A stretch of DNA of 64,000 nt from Ferribacterium limneticum (GCF_020510585.1 NZ_CP075190.1:1300001-1364000), one strand, 5' to 3'. Counted from the first letter of the stretch, positions 17,940-26,575 are shown. Notes: generated by a model from the letters alone, not told the origin. Numbers and translations: made by a program.

Positions 17940-19511
17940 ATGAGGGAATTGAAAAAAAGGACGCGGACGCCGGCGAAGATCGGTGCCGCTGTCATCGGTC
18001 TCGGGCTGTGCAGTGCCGCCGCCCTGGCCGATGAGGGCATGGCGAGCGGCGACGGCGGGGATTTCAGCTTCCGCCTCGGCGGCTATGCCCGCGGCTGGGC
18101 ATCGATGAACCTGGAGAACCAGCCTGAACTCGAGCAGGTCGGCAAGTCGAGCCGCAACAAGCTGTCAATGGTGCGCGGCTCGCTCCTGCTCAATGCCGAC
18201 GCCAAGACCGGCCCGGTCAAGTGGAAGGCCATCGGACGCTTCGACCGCGAGTACAAGACGAACTACCTGAATGACCTCGAAGACCTCCGTGCGACCAACG
18301 GCACGGCGGCCAACGGCGAGAGCAGCAACATCCTCGACAATTACAACGCCGAGGAACTGCGGGAATTCTGGGCCGAATTCCCGATCGGCGAGCGCGCCAC
18401 CGTCAAGATCGGCAAGCAGCAGCTGGTCTGGGGCGAGTCCGACTTCTTCCACGCGATGGATCTGGTCAACGGCTACGACCTCTCCTGGCGGCTGTTCTTT
18501 GAAGGCGAGAACGAAGAGTGGCGCAAGCCGCTAATTATGGTGTCGACCAAGATCCGGGTACCCGAAGCCAACGGCATGCTGGCCGGTTTCGTCCGCCCCG
18601 GCCTCGACCGCTGCAAGGACATCGGCAATACCTACGACATCCGCGGCGGCCGCTGGTTCTTCCAGCCCTACCGTGGCTATGACCTGACCGCCGTCACCGA
18701 TAAGGACTGCAATCATCCGTCCGGCGACTATGACGACTGGACCGGCGGCGTGCGTTGGTCGGGCGAACTCGCCGGGCTGAACTACTCGCTGGCCTGGCTG
18801 CGCACCTTCGCCGCCGACCCGGTGGCCAATTCGGTCTTCGCGCCGTACCAGAAGGCGCCGACCGGCGCGTTCTTCGACCTGATCCACCCGAAGATATCGG
18901 TGGCCGGGGCGACCGTCAGCGGTTACAGCGACACCCTCGACACCGTCTTCAGCGCCGAGCTCGCCTACACCCGCGACCAGCCCTACAACATCGGCACCGG
19001 CAGTCTGGCGGCGCCGACCGTGCCCGGCAACGTCGGCCTCGGTCTGGGCGGCATCAAGTTGAAGGACACCATGACGACCATGCTGCGGGCCGACAAGAAC
19101 CTGCACTTCGAAGACCTGCTCGGCACTTCGCGGCCGTCGTTCTCGTCAATCCAGCTGTTCGATACCTACATCGTCGATTTCAACAAGAGCGACGACCTGG
19201 TCCGGTTGTTTGCCTACGGTACGCGGCTGACCGAGCACAGCACCATCCTGACTGCCTTCACCACGCTCAACTATCGGAACGACACCATCAACCCCGGGCT
19301 GGCCGTCGGCATCGACCTGAGCCACGGCGGCGGTTTTGCCATTCCCAGCGTCTCCTTCGTCCTCGACGATCACTGGACGGCCAAGGCCGAGGCCGACATT
19401 TTCTGGGCGAGCCATTCGAACAAGCAGCAGTTCAGCAATCAGTCGTCGCAGTTGTTCGGCTATTTCGACAAGGCGAGCCAGCTGGTATTTCGCATTACCC
19501 GGCAGTTCTAA
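17940..19511 (+). CDS. DUF1302 outer-membrane beta-barrel protein
   Basis: About 523 residues from the ATG at 17940; AAGGAGATGGGAC precedes it. There is a signal peptide with a hydrophobic core (IGAAVIGLGLCSAAALA), cleaved about residue 31. The body is rich in aromatic and alternating residues (GYARGWASMNLENQPE, WGESDFFHAMDLVNGYDLS), and the C-terminus ends in FRITRQF, with the final phenylalanine expected for BAM-assembled barrels. DUF1302 proteins are predicted outer-membrane channels often paired with DUF1329. It likely forms the outer-membrane part of this four-gene module. Confidence 0.88.
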   Translation: MRELKKRTRTPAKIGAAVIGLGLCSAAALADEGMASGDGGDFSFRLGGYARGWASMNLENQPELEQVGKSSRNKLSMVRGSLLLNADAKTGPVKWKAIGRFDREYKTNYLNDLEDLRATNGTAANGESSNILDNYNAEELREFWAEFPIGERATVKIGKQQLVWGESDFFHAMDLVNGYDLSWRLFFEGENEEWRKPLIMVSTKIRVPEANGMLAGFVRPGLDRCKDIGNTYDIRGGRWFFQPYRGYDLTAVTDKDCNHPSGDYDDWTGGVRWSGELAGLNYSLAWLRTFAADPVANSVFAPYQKAPTGAFFDLIHPKISVAGATVSGYSDTLDTVFSAELAYTRDQPYNIGTGSLAAPTVPGNVGLGLGGIKLKDTMTTMLRADKNLHFEDLLGTSRPSFSSIQLFDTYIVDFNKSDDLVRLFAYGTRLTEHSTILTAFTTLNYRNDTINPGLAVGIDLSHGGGFAIPSVSFVLDDHWTAKAEADIFWASHSNKQQFSNQSSQLFGYFDKASQLVFRITRQF

Positions 19512-19526
19512 TCAAGGAGACAAACC

Positions 19527-20852
19527 ATGTACAAGCAACAATCGACAGATGGACAACGCTTCGGCAGACGCTGCCCGGCGTTGTTGGCGGCCTTCGGCCT
19601 CGGCCTGACCCTGGGTTGCGGCAGTGCCGCGGCGGCGGAACTGAGCGAAGGCACGATGATCACCAAGGACAACTACGACAAGCTCAAGACCGATACCTTC
19701 GAGAGCAAGACCATCGCCAGCATGGTGCCGGAGAAGCTCGAGTGGATGATCAAGAACTACAACCTGACCATCAAGCTCGCCCACTCGAAGAAAATCGAGA
19801 TGGACCCGAAGTATGTCGAGGCGACCAAGAAGTACTCCAAGGACGTCCAGTTCAACCCGGCCGACCGGACCATCAGCGGCTGGAAGGCGGGCATGCCGTT
19901 CCCGCCCGAGACGATCAAGATGGACGACCCGCATGCCGGCGACAAGGTTATCTGGAACCTGCGCGCCGCCACCTACGGCGCCACCATGGACCTGCGTGAC
20001 ATTGCCTGGGCCTTCCTCGATGCCAAGAAGGGTTACGAGCGGGTGCAGGCCTTCCAGTCGCGCCGCTACTACATGGAAGGGCGGCTGGACGGTGGCCCGG
20101 TCTCGGTTGGCGACGGCACGGTGGCGCAGAAGACCTACTTCGTCGCCCACTACCCGGAGGACATCCGCGGCCTGGGTACCTTCTCCCAGCGCTACAACCA
20201 GGCCGACTCGAAGAAGCCAGACGACGCCTACGCCTACCTGAAGTCCGTGCGGCGCATCCGGCGCCTGTCCGGCGGCGCCTGGATGGATCCGATCGGCGGC
20301 ACCGACCAGCTCTATGACGATTGGGATATCTGGGACGCTTCGCCGACCAAGTACGTTCAGAACAAGCTGATCGAGAAGCGCTGGGTATTGGCTATCGCCC
20401 ACAGCCCGGAAATGAGCGTGGACACCAAGCAGCCGTGGTCCGAGCCGCAGAAGCGCTTCCCGCGCATCAACATGAGCGAGGCGCCGTACTGCAATCCGGC
20501 CAAGGACATCGGCTGGGAGCCGCGCGAGGTGTACGTGGTCGAAGGCACGCCGCCCGCGGAGCACCCGTACAGCAAGAAGGTGGCCTACATCGAGGTCGAT
20601 TTCCCGCGCCCGTACCTGGGCTACGCCCTCGACCGCAAGGGCGAGTTCTGGAAGATGTTCGTCTTCCAGAACCGGCCTGACGTCGGTGACGACGGCTACA
20701 AGGCGGTGATGCCGGTGATCGGTCACATCATCGACGTCAAGCGCGGTCATGCGACCAACTGGTCGTCCAACATGAAGTCGAATCCGAAGGGCGTGAAGGA
20801 GAACGACGTCGCTCTCAACAACCTCGAGGAAGTCGCCACCGGCGGCCGGTAA
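19527..20852 (+). CDS. DUF1329 exported protein
   Basis: This 441-residue protein has a signal peptide (core [19 protein letters not shown], cleavage near residue 36). DUF1329 proteins are periplasmic or outer-membrane-associated with a LolB-like fold and almost always accompany DUF1302, here only 15 bases upstream. The AAGGAG ribosome site is the same as that before acxC and the DUF1302 gene. A role in binding or handing on a hydrophobic ligand is an inference from fold and context. The following gene starts about 85 bases later on the same strand. Confidence 0.88.
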   Translation: MYKQQSTDGQRFGRRCPALLAAFGLGLTLGCGSAAAAELSEGTMITKDNYDKLKTDTFESKTIASMVPEKLEWMIKNYNLTIKLAHSKKIEMDPKYVEATKKYSKDVQFNPADRTISGWKAGMPFPPETIKMDDPHAGDKVIWNLRAATYGATMDLRDIAWAFLDAKKGYERVQAFQSRRYYMEGRLDGGPVSVGDGTVAQKTYFVAHYPEDIRGLGTFSQRYNQADSKKPDDAYAYLKSVRRIRRLSGGAWMDPIGGTDQLYDDWDIWDASPTKYVQNKLIEKRWVLAIAHSPEMSVDTKQPWSEPQKRFPRINMSEAPYCNPAKDIGWEPREVYVVEGTPPAEHPYSKKVAYIEVDFPRPYLGYALDRKGEFWKMFVFQNRPDVGDDGYKAVMPVIGHIIDVKRGHATNWSSNMKSNPKGVKENDVALNNLEEVATGGR

Positions 20853-20937
20853 GCAGACAGCGGGAAGGCGGGCGGGCCGGCTCGCCCACCTTCCCGGAGC
20901 GCAGCTTTCGATACGAAGCGAAATGGAGAAGCAGGAA

Positions 20938-22329
20938 ATGAGCAAGGAATATGCAAGCGCCGGGGCGGCGCTCGACGGGCTGCTGTTCGACGGCATGACC
21001 CTGGCGGCCGGCGGCTTCGGCCTGTGCGGCATCCCCGAGAACCTGATCGGGGCATTGCTGGAATCCGGCACGAAGGATCTGACCATCGTCGGCAACAATG
21101 CCGGCGTCGACGATTTCGGCATGGGGCCGTTGCTCAAGACGCGGCAGGTCAAGAAGGTCGTCGCGTCGTACGTTGGCGAGAACAAGGAGTTCGAACGCCA
21201 GGTGCTGGCCGGCGAACTGGAGCTCGAACTGGTGCCGCAGGGTACCCTGGCCGAGCGTCTGCGCGCTGGCGGGGCTGGCATTCCGGGCTTCTACACGCGG
21301 ACTGCCTTTGGCACTCGATTGGCCGAAGGCAAGGAAACCCGCCATTTCGACGACCAGGAATACGTGCTGGAACCGGCTATCCGGGCCGATGTGGCCATCG
21401 TCAAGGCCTGGAAGGGCGACCATGCCGGCAACCTGGTTTTCCGCAAGACGGCGCGCAATTTCAACCCGATGATCGCCACCTGTGGCCGGGTTACGGTGGC
21501 CGAAGTTGAGGAACTGGTCGCGCCGGGCCAACTCGATCCGGACCAGATCCACACGCCGGGAATTTACGTGGACCGCATCATTCAGGGCGCCGGCTATCAG
21601 AAGCGTATCGAGTTCCGCACCACGGCCGGCGGCGCGACGCCGGGAAAGCAGGATCCGCTGCGCGAACGGATGGCCCGGCGGGCCGCGCAGGAATTGCGCA
21701 GCGGCTATTACGTCAATCTCGGCATCGGCATCCCGACGCTGGTCGCCAACTACATTCCCGAGGGCATGCACGTCACGCTGCAGTCGGAAAACGGCTTGCT
21801 CGGCATCGGTCCCTTTCCAGGCAGCGAAGATGTCGATGCCGACCTGATCAACGCCGGTAAGCAGACCATCACCAGCATTCCCGGCAGCAGTTTCTTTTCC
21901 AGCGCCGATTCCTTCGCGATGATTCGCGGCGGCCACATTGACCTGTCCATCCTCGGCGGTCTGGAAGTCTCGGAGAACGGTGACCTGGCCAACTGGATGG
22001 TGCCCGGCAAGATGGTCAAGGGGCCGGGCGGGGCGATGGACCTGGTGTCGGGTGTCGGGCGCGTCATCGTCCTGATGGAGCACACGGCAAAGGACGGGGC
22101 GGCGAAGATTCTGCCCAATTGCAGCCTGCCGCTGACCGGCAAGGGCGTGGTGGACATGATCATCACTGACCTCTGCGTATTCACCGTCAATGCGGGCGGT
22201 GGCCTGACCTTGAGCGAACTGCACCCCGGCATTTCGGTGGCCGAGGTCAGGGCAAAAACAGCTTGCAGCTTCTCCGTGTCGCCGGGCCTCAGCGCGCGCC
22301 ATGCCACGGAGCTTGCTGCCGTCTCATGA
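20938..22329 (+). CDS. Succinyl-CoA:3-ketoacid CoA-transferase, A and B subunits fused
   Basis: About 463 residues from the ATG at 20938; an ATG 15 bases upstream is also possible. The N-terminal half is the alpha-type domain ([20 protein letters not shown]). The C-terminal half, from about residue 235, is the beta-type domain ([19 protein letters not shown]) with the catalytic glutamate in [10 protein letters not shown]. The single-chain arrangement is like mitochondrial SCOT; many bacteria keep scoA and scoB apart. It should convert acetoacetate, the product of AcxABC, to acetoacetyl-CoA using succinyl-CoA. Its position at the end of the acx cluster supports that. Confidence 0.92.
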   Translation: MSKEYASAGAALDGLLFDGMTLAAGGFGLCGIPENLIGALLESGTKDLTIVGNNAGVDDFGMGPLLKTRQVKKVVASYVGENKEFERQVLAGELELELVPQGTLAERLRAGGAGIPGFYTRTAFGTRLAEGKETRHFDDQEYVLEPAIRADVAIVKAWKGDHAGNLVFRKTARNFNPMIATCGRVTVAEVEELVAPGQLDPDQIHTPGIYVDRIIQGAGYQKRIEFRTTAGGATPGKQDPLRERMARRAAQELRSGYYVNLGIGIPTLVANYIPEGMHVTLQSENGLLGIGPFPGSEDVDADLINAGKQTITSIPGSSFFSSADSFAMIRGGHIDLSILGGLEVSENGDLANWMVPGKMVKGPGGAMDLVSGVGRVIVLMEHTAKDGAAKILPNCSLPLTGKGVVDMIITDLCVFTVNAGGGLTLSELHPGISVAEVRAKTACSFSVSPGLSARHATELAAVS

Positions 22330-22544
22330 AGGCCGATGCTGCCACGGCGGGCGGTGGCCTGTCGTGGCTCGGCAATTCGCGTGAAACGATAGATCTGGTC
22401 GGCAAGCTGTGGGATATTGAGTGCCGCCATTTGCTCGGGAAACTGACCCGGGCCGAGTACCGGCGCGCCATTGTGGCGCTGCGCGGCGACTCGGCAAGAT
22501 GGCGCTCGCCAACTGCCAACTCAAGGAGAAAGATCGATGACTGA
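22326..22544 (+). CDS. Small unknown protein (72 residues) in the acx cluster
   Basis: It starts with an ATGA overlap with the CoA-transferase stop and ends 8 bases inside the next gene, so it is translationally coupled to both. It is soluble, with a predicted helical centre ([36 protein letters not shown]) shown by heptad-like spacing and a basic C-terminal tail. There is no recognisable family. The overlaps are typical of a real gene, but because the frame is short it could also be a chance opening between two coupled genes. Confidence 0.45.
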   Translation: MKADAATAGGGLSWLGNSRETIDLVGKLWDIECRHLLGKLTRAEYRRAIVALRGDSARWRSPTANSRRKIDD

Positions 22545-22920
22545 TGCCTATATCGAAGGGCTTGAAGTGCGCCGACAGGTCATGGGCGACGAGTTCGTCG
22601 ACAAGGCTTTTGCCAATGCCACGGAATTCACCCGACCCTTGCAGGATTTCATTACCGCCAACGCCTGGGGTTCCGTCTGGTGCCGCGGCGGCATTGATCT
22701 GAAAACGCGTAGCCTGATCACGATAGCCATGCTGACCGCCTTGGGGCGGCAACACGAATTGCGCGGGCATGTCCGGGGGGCGCTCAACAACGGCGCATCC
22801 GCCGCGGAAATTCAGGAAGTTCTTCTCCACGCTACCGTCTATTGCGGCGTGCCGCTGGCTGCCGATGCCTTTCGGACGGCAGAGCCGATCCTTGCCGAGC
22901 AGGCGTTGATCAGCCCTTGA
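22537..22920 (+). CDS. Carboxymuconolactone decarboxylase-like protein
   Basis: About 127 residues from the ATG at 22537, preceded by AAGGAG with 9-base spacing. It has the PcaC-type core: RGGIDLKTRSLITIAMLTAL, ELRGHVRGALNNG and the helix EVLLHATVYCGVPLAADAF with the family H-x5-C arrangement. Classical PcaC decarboxylates 4-carboxymuconolactone in protocatechuate breakdown, but this fold is also used by AhpD-like peroxidases, and no pca genes are nearby. A role in ketone catabolism is inferred only from its place after the CoA-transferase. Confidence 0.8.
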   Translation: MTDAYIEGLEVRRQVMGDEFVDKAFANATEFTRPLQDFITANAWGSVWCRGGIDLKTRSLITIAMLTALGRQHELRGHVRGALNNGASAAEIQEVLLHATVYCGVPLAADAFRTAEPILAEQALISP

Positions 22921-22995
22921 TCAGAGTGCTGTCGCTTTCCACGACGGAAAGTGACCGTAAAAGCGACGGTTGATCGAGCGTCATGCTGATTTTTG

Positions 22996-23049
22996 CAATC
23001 CCACGGTCAACCGGAATTTTTGCCCAAAAATGAAATGCCGGTTGCCCGG
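22996..23049. repeat. Left 54-bp direct repeat bounding the AT-rich cassette (holds repeat copy 3)
   Basis: Bases 22996-23049 match 26510-26563 at 50 of 54 positions in the same orientation; the mismatches are at 23017-23019 and 23023. The core (23001-23036) is a minus-strand copy of the dispersed repeat. The match ends inside the right arm of a hairpin that is complete only in the right copy. Confidence 0.85.
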
Positions 23050-23212
23050 AATCTGATCGGCCTTAGTTTTACTTTGTCTGTCTTTAGCGTCCGTTCCAGG
23101 CACTATTACTGTAACTTTCTTCGCGCGGCAACCCAATATATGCATAAAACATTGAACAAGCCTGGATGAAATGCTTAGGTAGAATGACTTGATTACTACC
23201 CTTGGAGTGTTT

Positions 23213-23680
23213 ATGACATCGGATCGTCCAGAACGGACAGTACGTGTAGAAAAGGAAACGCTCTACCTCTTCCCTGATTCCGCATGTGCCGTACACACAT
23301 TCATCGCAAGGCCAAACACGCTGATCTTGGTGAAGCAGTGGCGCCCATTCCATGGGGTTTATACGCTTGAGCTCCCCGGTGGACGAGTGGAATTAGGTGA
23401 GTCCCCTGAAGAAGCTGCTGTTCGGGAACTTTGGGAGGAGACAGGCATTGCTGGGAAGGCTATGGAGAAACTGTTCAAACTAGATATGGATTTTTCAGTA
23501 TCTAACCATTGCACACAGCTTGTACGAACGAATTCCCCAGAGCCTCTAACGCTTAGGGACGAAGTAATTCTACTTGAATTGGAAGAAGCATTTGATGCGC
23601 TAAAGTCGCAGAAAATTACACATGCCCCAACTGTTACCGCCATTTTGCTATTGATAGCTGAGAGATCAATCAATGGATGA
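23213..23680 (+). CDS. Nudix hydrolase 1 of the AT-rich cassette
   Basis: About 155 residues from the ATG at 23213, preceded by TTGGAG with 7-base spacing; an in-frame start 24 bases upstream lacks such a site. A complete Nudix box is present from about residue 63: GRVELGESPEEAAVRELWEE followed by TGI, so all catalytic glutamates are in place. Nudix enzymes cleave nucleoside diphosphates linked to another moiety; ADP-ribose or a nucleotide sugar are likely substrates given the LILVKQWRPFHGVYTLELPGG lead-in. The last 8 bases overlap the next gene. Base composition is clearly lower in GC than the flanking chromosome. Confidence 0.9.
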   Translation: MTSDRPERTVRVEKETLYLFPDSACAVHTFIARPNTLILVKQWRPFHGVYTLELPGGRVELGESPEEAAVRELWEETGIAGKAMEKLFKLDMDFSVSNHCTQLVRTNSPEPLTLRDEVILLELEEAFDALKSQKITHAPTVTAILLLIAERSING

Positions 23681-24440
23681 TTTGTTTAATTTTTCAATAA
23701 CTGATTGGCGGGGTGCTATTGCCGGATCCTCGGTGACCATTATTCTTGGTGCGATTGGCTACATATGGACGCAACTAACAGAGCTTAGGCATAATTTTGT
23801 CGCTAGAAATTTATGGAAGCCATTCCTTAGCAACCCACGTGAAACATCGGTTGTTTTGACCACAAAGGATAGCAACCGAAAAAGTGGAACCCAAAAAGTT
23901 AGCCTTAGCGAGGTGCAAGCCTTTTCCGAACTTCGGAGTACTTTGTCGCGCCTAAAAATTGATACTAATTTAGTGCAAGACCCTGATGCAGATTTGGCAA
24001 AGCTTTCAGGTAAACATATTATATCTATCGGTGGGCCAAAAAATAATAACGTAACCAGAGAGATTCTCGCTTTGGCTGCCAATAAATACAGAATTCCATT
24101 TTTTTATGATGAAACAAGAGAGTGTCTTCAAGAAGGAAATAATCAATTTTTAAGTGAAGAGGCACAAGATGGTACTCTTTTAAAAGATTATGGTTTTGTT
24201 ATCAGAGTAACGGGGTTGAACGGCAATGGAAAGATATCTTATTTGGTTGCATTTGGGCTGCGTGGTAGAGGCACTTGGGGTGCTGTGAAAGCTCTAACTG
24301 CCGACGATAAATTAATGTTGAAAATTGATTCGTATGTTGGAAAAAATGATTTTGCAATGCTCATTGAATTCAACTTCAATCACAATTTATTGATTGGAAC
24401 AAAAATACTAGCTGCCAATGCTCTGATACCAGTAATATGA
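23673..24440 (+). CDS. Membrane-anchored protein of unknown family
   Basis: This 255-residue protein is not recognised. One membrane span lies at residues 13-30 (AIAGSSVTIILGAIGYIW). The rest is predicted cytosolic alpha/beta. Two glycine-rich motifs stand out: IISIGGPKNNNVTREIL near residue 112 and FGLRGRGTWGAVKAL near 192. They resemble nucleotide- or ligand-binding loops of a Rossmann-like fold, but that is inference. It overlaps the Nudix gene by 8 bases and the acyltransferase gene by 4, so it is expressed with them. GC content is low. It is a candidate sensor or effector of the cassette. Confidence 0.75.
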   Translation: MDDLFNFSITDWRGAIAGSSVTIILGAIGYIWTQLTELRHNFVARNLWKPFLSNPRETSVVLTTKDSNRKSGTQKVSLSEVQAFSELRSTLSRLKIDTNLVQDPDADLAKLSGKHIISIGGPKNNNVTREILALAANKYRIPFFYDETRECLQEGNNQFLSEEAQDGTLLKDYGFVIRVTGLNGNGKISYLVAFGLRGRGTWGAVKALTADDKLMLKIDSYVGKNDFAMLIEFNFNHNLLIGTKILAANALIPVI

Positions 24441-25069
24441 ATCTTTTGATTATTGGAGGATCAACCCTTGGCATAACAGTCGCTGAGATTGCGAAAAGAA
24501 CTGGGGTTTTTAATGTTGAAGGTTTTGTAGATGACTCACCTGAGAATCTTCCACCAAGCTCTGCCTCTTTGTTCTGGGGAAAAACAAATAGCCTTTCTGT
24601 AAAAAATACAAAAGGCAGAAAACTTATAATTGCAGTTGGAAATAATAAAAATAGGCAAAGATTGTTTTCGCATATTTTTTCGATGGGCCTTGAGTCTTCC
24701 CTTGTAAATATAATTGACCCAGCAGCAATTTTTCTTGGTGACGTATCTATTGGATGTGGCAGTGTTATTTTTCCTGGTGCGATAATAGGTCCTCAAGTAG
24801 CGTTTGGAAAATGCGTTCTAGCCAATGCTAATAGTTTTATAGGAGCGATGAGTAATGTTGGCTCCTTTACTAATATCTGCCCTGGCGCTTCGATTGGGTC
24901 GTCCACTTGTATCGGAGATGGGACATACATCGGCATGAGGGCAAGTATTATCCAGAATTTAAATATCGCTCCGGACGTTGTAATTGGTGCTGGTGCATCT
25001 GTGATAACAAATCTGAATGAGACAGGCACTTTTGCGGGGACTCCAGCCCGCCAGATTTCTTTGAACTAG
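24437..25069 (+). CDS. NeuD/PglD-like acyltransferase
   Basis: This 210-residue protein has an N-terminal Rossmann-like domain (LLIIGGSTLGITVAEIAKRTG) followed from about residue 85 by a left-handed beta-helix of hexapeptide repeats (IFLGDVSIGCGSVIFPGAIIGP and on). It ends with AGTPARQI, the usual close of such enzymes. NeuD and PglD transfer acetyl groups to amino sugars or sialic acid. The histidine usual in PglD (near HNS) reads as ANS here, so catalysis may differ. The very AT-rich stretch 24601-24660 has only 15 G or C in 60 bases, unlike the chromosome. Confidence 0.85.
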   Translation: MNLLIIGGSTLGITVAEIAKRTGVFNVEGFVDDSPENLPPSSASLFWGKTNSLSVKNTKGRKLIIAVGNNKNRQRLFSHIFSMGLESSLVNIIDPAAIFLGDVSIGCGSVIFPGAIIGPQVAFGKCVLANANSFIGAMSNVGSFTNICPGASIGSSTCIGDGTYIGMRASIIQNLNIAPDVVIGAGASVITNLNETGTFAGTPARQISLN

Positions 25070-25080
25070 GCTGTAAAATT

Positions 25081-25794
25081 GTGCGCGTAATTCTAGTTCG
25101 TCACGGAGAGAGCAAAAAGAATCTAATTGATATTATCGGTGGATTCGGTGATGGCCTTACAGTAAAAGGCTGCTTAGCAGCGAGACGAGTAGGTGCACAC
25201 CTTAGTCGGCAAGTCCCGCCGATCGAGCATCTTGTATTTGCCCCGACCGTGCAGACTAGGCAAACAGCTATATTAATAGAGAAAAAATTACATAAGCCTA
25301 AGATGTACGAATCTCCTCTATTAATACCAATAGATCTTGGGGAATTATCCGGACTAAAAGTTGACGAGGCCCGCGCCAAATACCCTTTCGCAATGTATGA
25401 ATTAGAACGCTGGAATCGAAGAGAGATTGAAATATCTGACGTCGCTATCCCTGGCATACAAAATATTTCCAATTTCTTCTGTCAAGGACTTCAACTACTA
25501 TATTCTGCAAAAAAATCGGGCGTTAAGAGTATTTGTATTGTCGCAACGCGCTCTTCTTTAATTCTATTAAAAAATATTAAGCTGAGGTGCACTCCAGAAA
25601 AAGGTGGAAATTACCTCAATAGTTATTTTGATTACACACACCCGGTATCTTTTCGACTAACAGCTCAGGATCTGCAATGGATCAGGAATCAACTTCAGAC
25701 AAGGTTGTCGCGGAATGGGACTTTGGGGCGTATAGCGTCACATCGTTCGATGCAGTTAAGGAAAACGGCGCCCTGGATCGTTTCAATGTATTAA
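25081..25794 (+). CDS. Histidine-phosphatase (PGAM) superfamily-like protein, second histidine missing
   Basis: About 237 residues from a GTG start. The N-terminus has the phosphohistidine motif LVRHGESKKN and the central DLGELSGL, which carries the acid residue of the family. The place of the second catalytic histidine reads CIVATRSSL instead of the usual V-x-H-G, so one essential residue is replaced. The frame runs 118 bases into the next Nudix gene; that tail has no family similarity that I can see, and the protein may really end near 25680 with the stop lost. It could be a ligand-binding rather than catalytic protein. Confidence 0.7.
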   Translation: MRVILVRHGESKKNLIDIIGGFGDGLTVKGCLAARRVGAHLSRQVPPIEHLVFAPTVQTRQTAILIEKKLHKPKMYESPLLIPIDLGELSGLKVDEARAKYPFAMYELERWNRREIEISDVAIPGIQNISNFFCQGLQLLYSAKKSGVKSICIVATRSSLILLKNIKLRCTPEKGGNYLNSYFDYTHPVSFRLTAQDLQWIRNQLQTRLSRNGTLGRIASHRSMQLRKTAPWIVSMY

Positions 25795-26222
25795 AGTGCC
25801 CAGATTGGGTGAATGTGCTGGCTACGTTACCTTCCGGGCACTTTGTCCTAGTCCGCCAGTTTCGCTATTCCTTAGGCAGAGAAACATTGGAACTGCCAGG
25901 TGGCATTGTCGGATGTGGAGTAACCCCTCTGCAGGCGGCGCAAGAGGAGTTGTTGGAGGAAACGGGGTTTGTTGGAGGTGAGTGGTTTCCACTTGGCAGT
26001 TATTTAGCAAATGCGGGACTCCAAAACAATTTCGTACACTCGTTTTTCTGCCGCAATCCGTCACAACAATTGGGTGTGGAGCCAGAGGAAGGCGCAACCG
26101 TTCAATTTTTGCTTCCCAAAGAGGTCTGGCAGGCACTCCATGGCGGCGAACTTTGCCAAGCTTTCGCACTCGCCTCGGTATTTATGGCTTTAGAGCAAGG
26201 CTTGATAACCATATTGCGGTAA
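25677..26222 (+). CDS. Nudix hydrolase 2, ADP-ribose pyrophosphatase type
   Basis: This 181-residue protein has the N-terminal beta domain of ADP-ribose pyrophosphatases (FVLVRQFRYSLGRETLELPGG) and a Nudix box from residue 80 (GIVGCGVTPLQAAQEELLEE then TGF). The glutamates of the EELLEE helix are present, but the upstream glutamate of G-x5-E is valine and the arginine of R-E is glutamate, so activity may be altered. It overlaps the previous gene by 118 bases. Its GC content is closer to the chromosome than that of the four genes before it. A terminator follows about 230 bases later. Confidence 0.85.
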   Translation: MDQESTSDKVVAEWDFGAYSVTSFDAVKENGALDRFNVLKCPDWVNVLATLPSGHFVLVRQFRYSLGRETLELPGGIVGCGVTPLQAAQEELLEETGFVGGEWFPLGSYLANAGLQNNFVHSFFCRNPSQQLGVEPEEGATVQFLLPKEVWQALHGGELCQAFALASVFMALEQGLITILR

Positions 26223-26450
26223 GTGGCCTTTCTACTTCGACTGGTTTTATTTTTCGCCCGACGCACCGAGACGGCAATGGAAAGCAAAGTTGTCGCTCTG
26301 GCGGTTTTTACACAGTGGCCCGTTATGGCCCAACATCTGCCTGTGAGATATCCTTCTGGGCGCCTGCTCAACTTCGATAGCCGTTTATCCCCAGATTGCT
26401 TCACCGCCTGGAATGGGCTCCCACCAGACCAACCATCGCTTCTAATTACC

Positions 26451-26489
26451 CCCAACAAAAAGGAACCCGAGAGGTTCCTTTTTGTTGGG
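26451..26489. terminator. Long perfect hairpin at the right end of the cassette
   Basis: CCCAACAAAAAGGAACC (26451-26467), loop CGAGA, then GGTTCCTTTTTGTTGGG (26473-26489): a perfect 17-bp stem with a T run inside each 3' arm, fit to stop transcription from either side. The 228 bases between the second Nudix stop and this hairpin show no convincing gene. Confidence 0.85.
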
Positions 26490-26509
26490 CTGCTATCCCG
26501 TTGATTGTC

Positions 26510-26563
26510 CAATCCCACGGTCAACCGGAAAAATTGTCCAAAAATGAAATGCCGGTTGCCCGG
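26510..26563. repeat. Right 54-bp direct repeat bounding the AT-rich cassette (holds repeat copy 4)
   Basis: It is the same-orientation partner of 22996-23049. It contains a minus-strand copy of the dispersed repeat (26515-26550) and continues into the terminator hairpin of the gene at 26576. Confidence 0.85.
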
Positions 26564-26569
26564 CATTTC
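26546..26569 (-). terminator. Terminator of the cysteine-rich protein gene
   Basis: GAAATGCCGG (26546-26555), loop TTGC, then CCGGCATTTC (26560-26569): a perfect 10-bp stem. Read on the minus strand it is followed by ATTTTTGG, which is the dispersed repeat. The stop codon of the gene lies 7 bases away. Confidence 0.8.
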
Positions 26570-26575
26570 GTCGCT

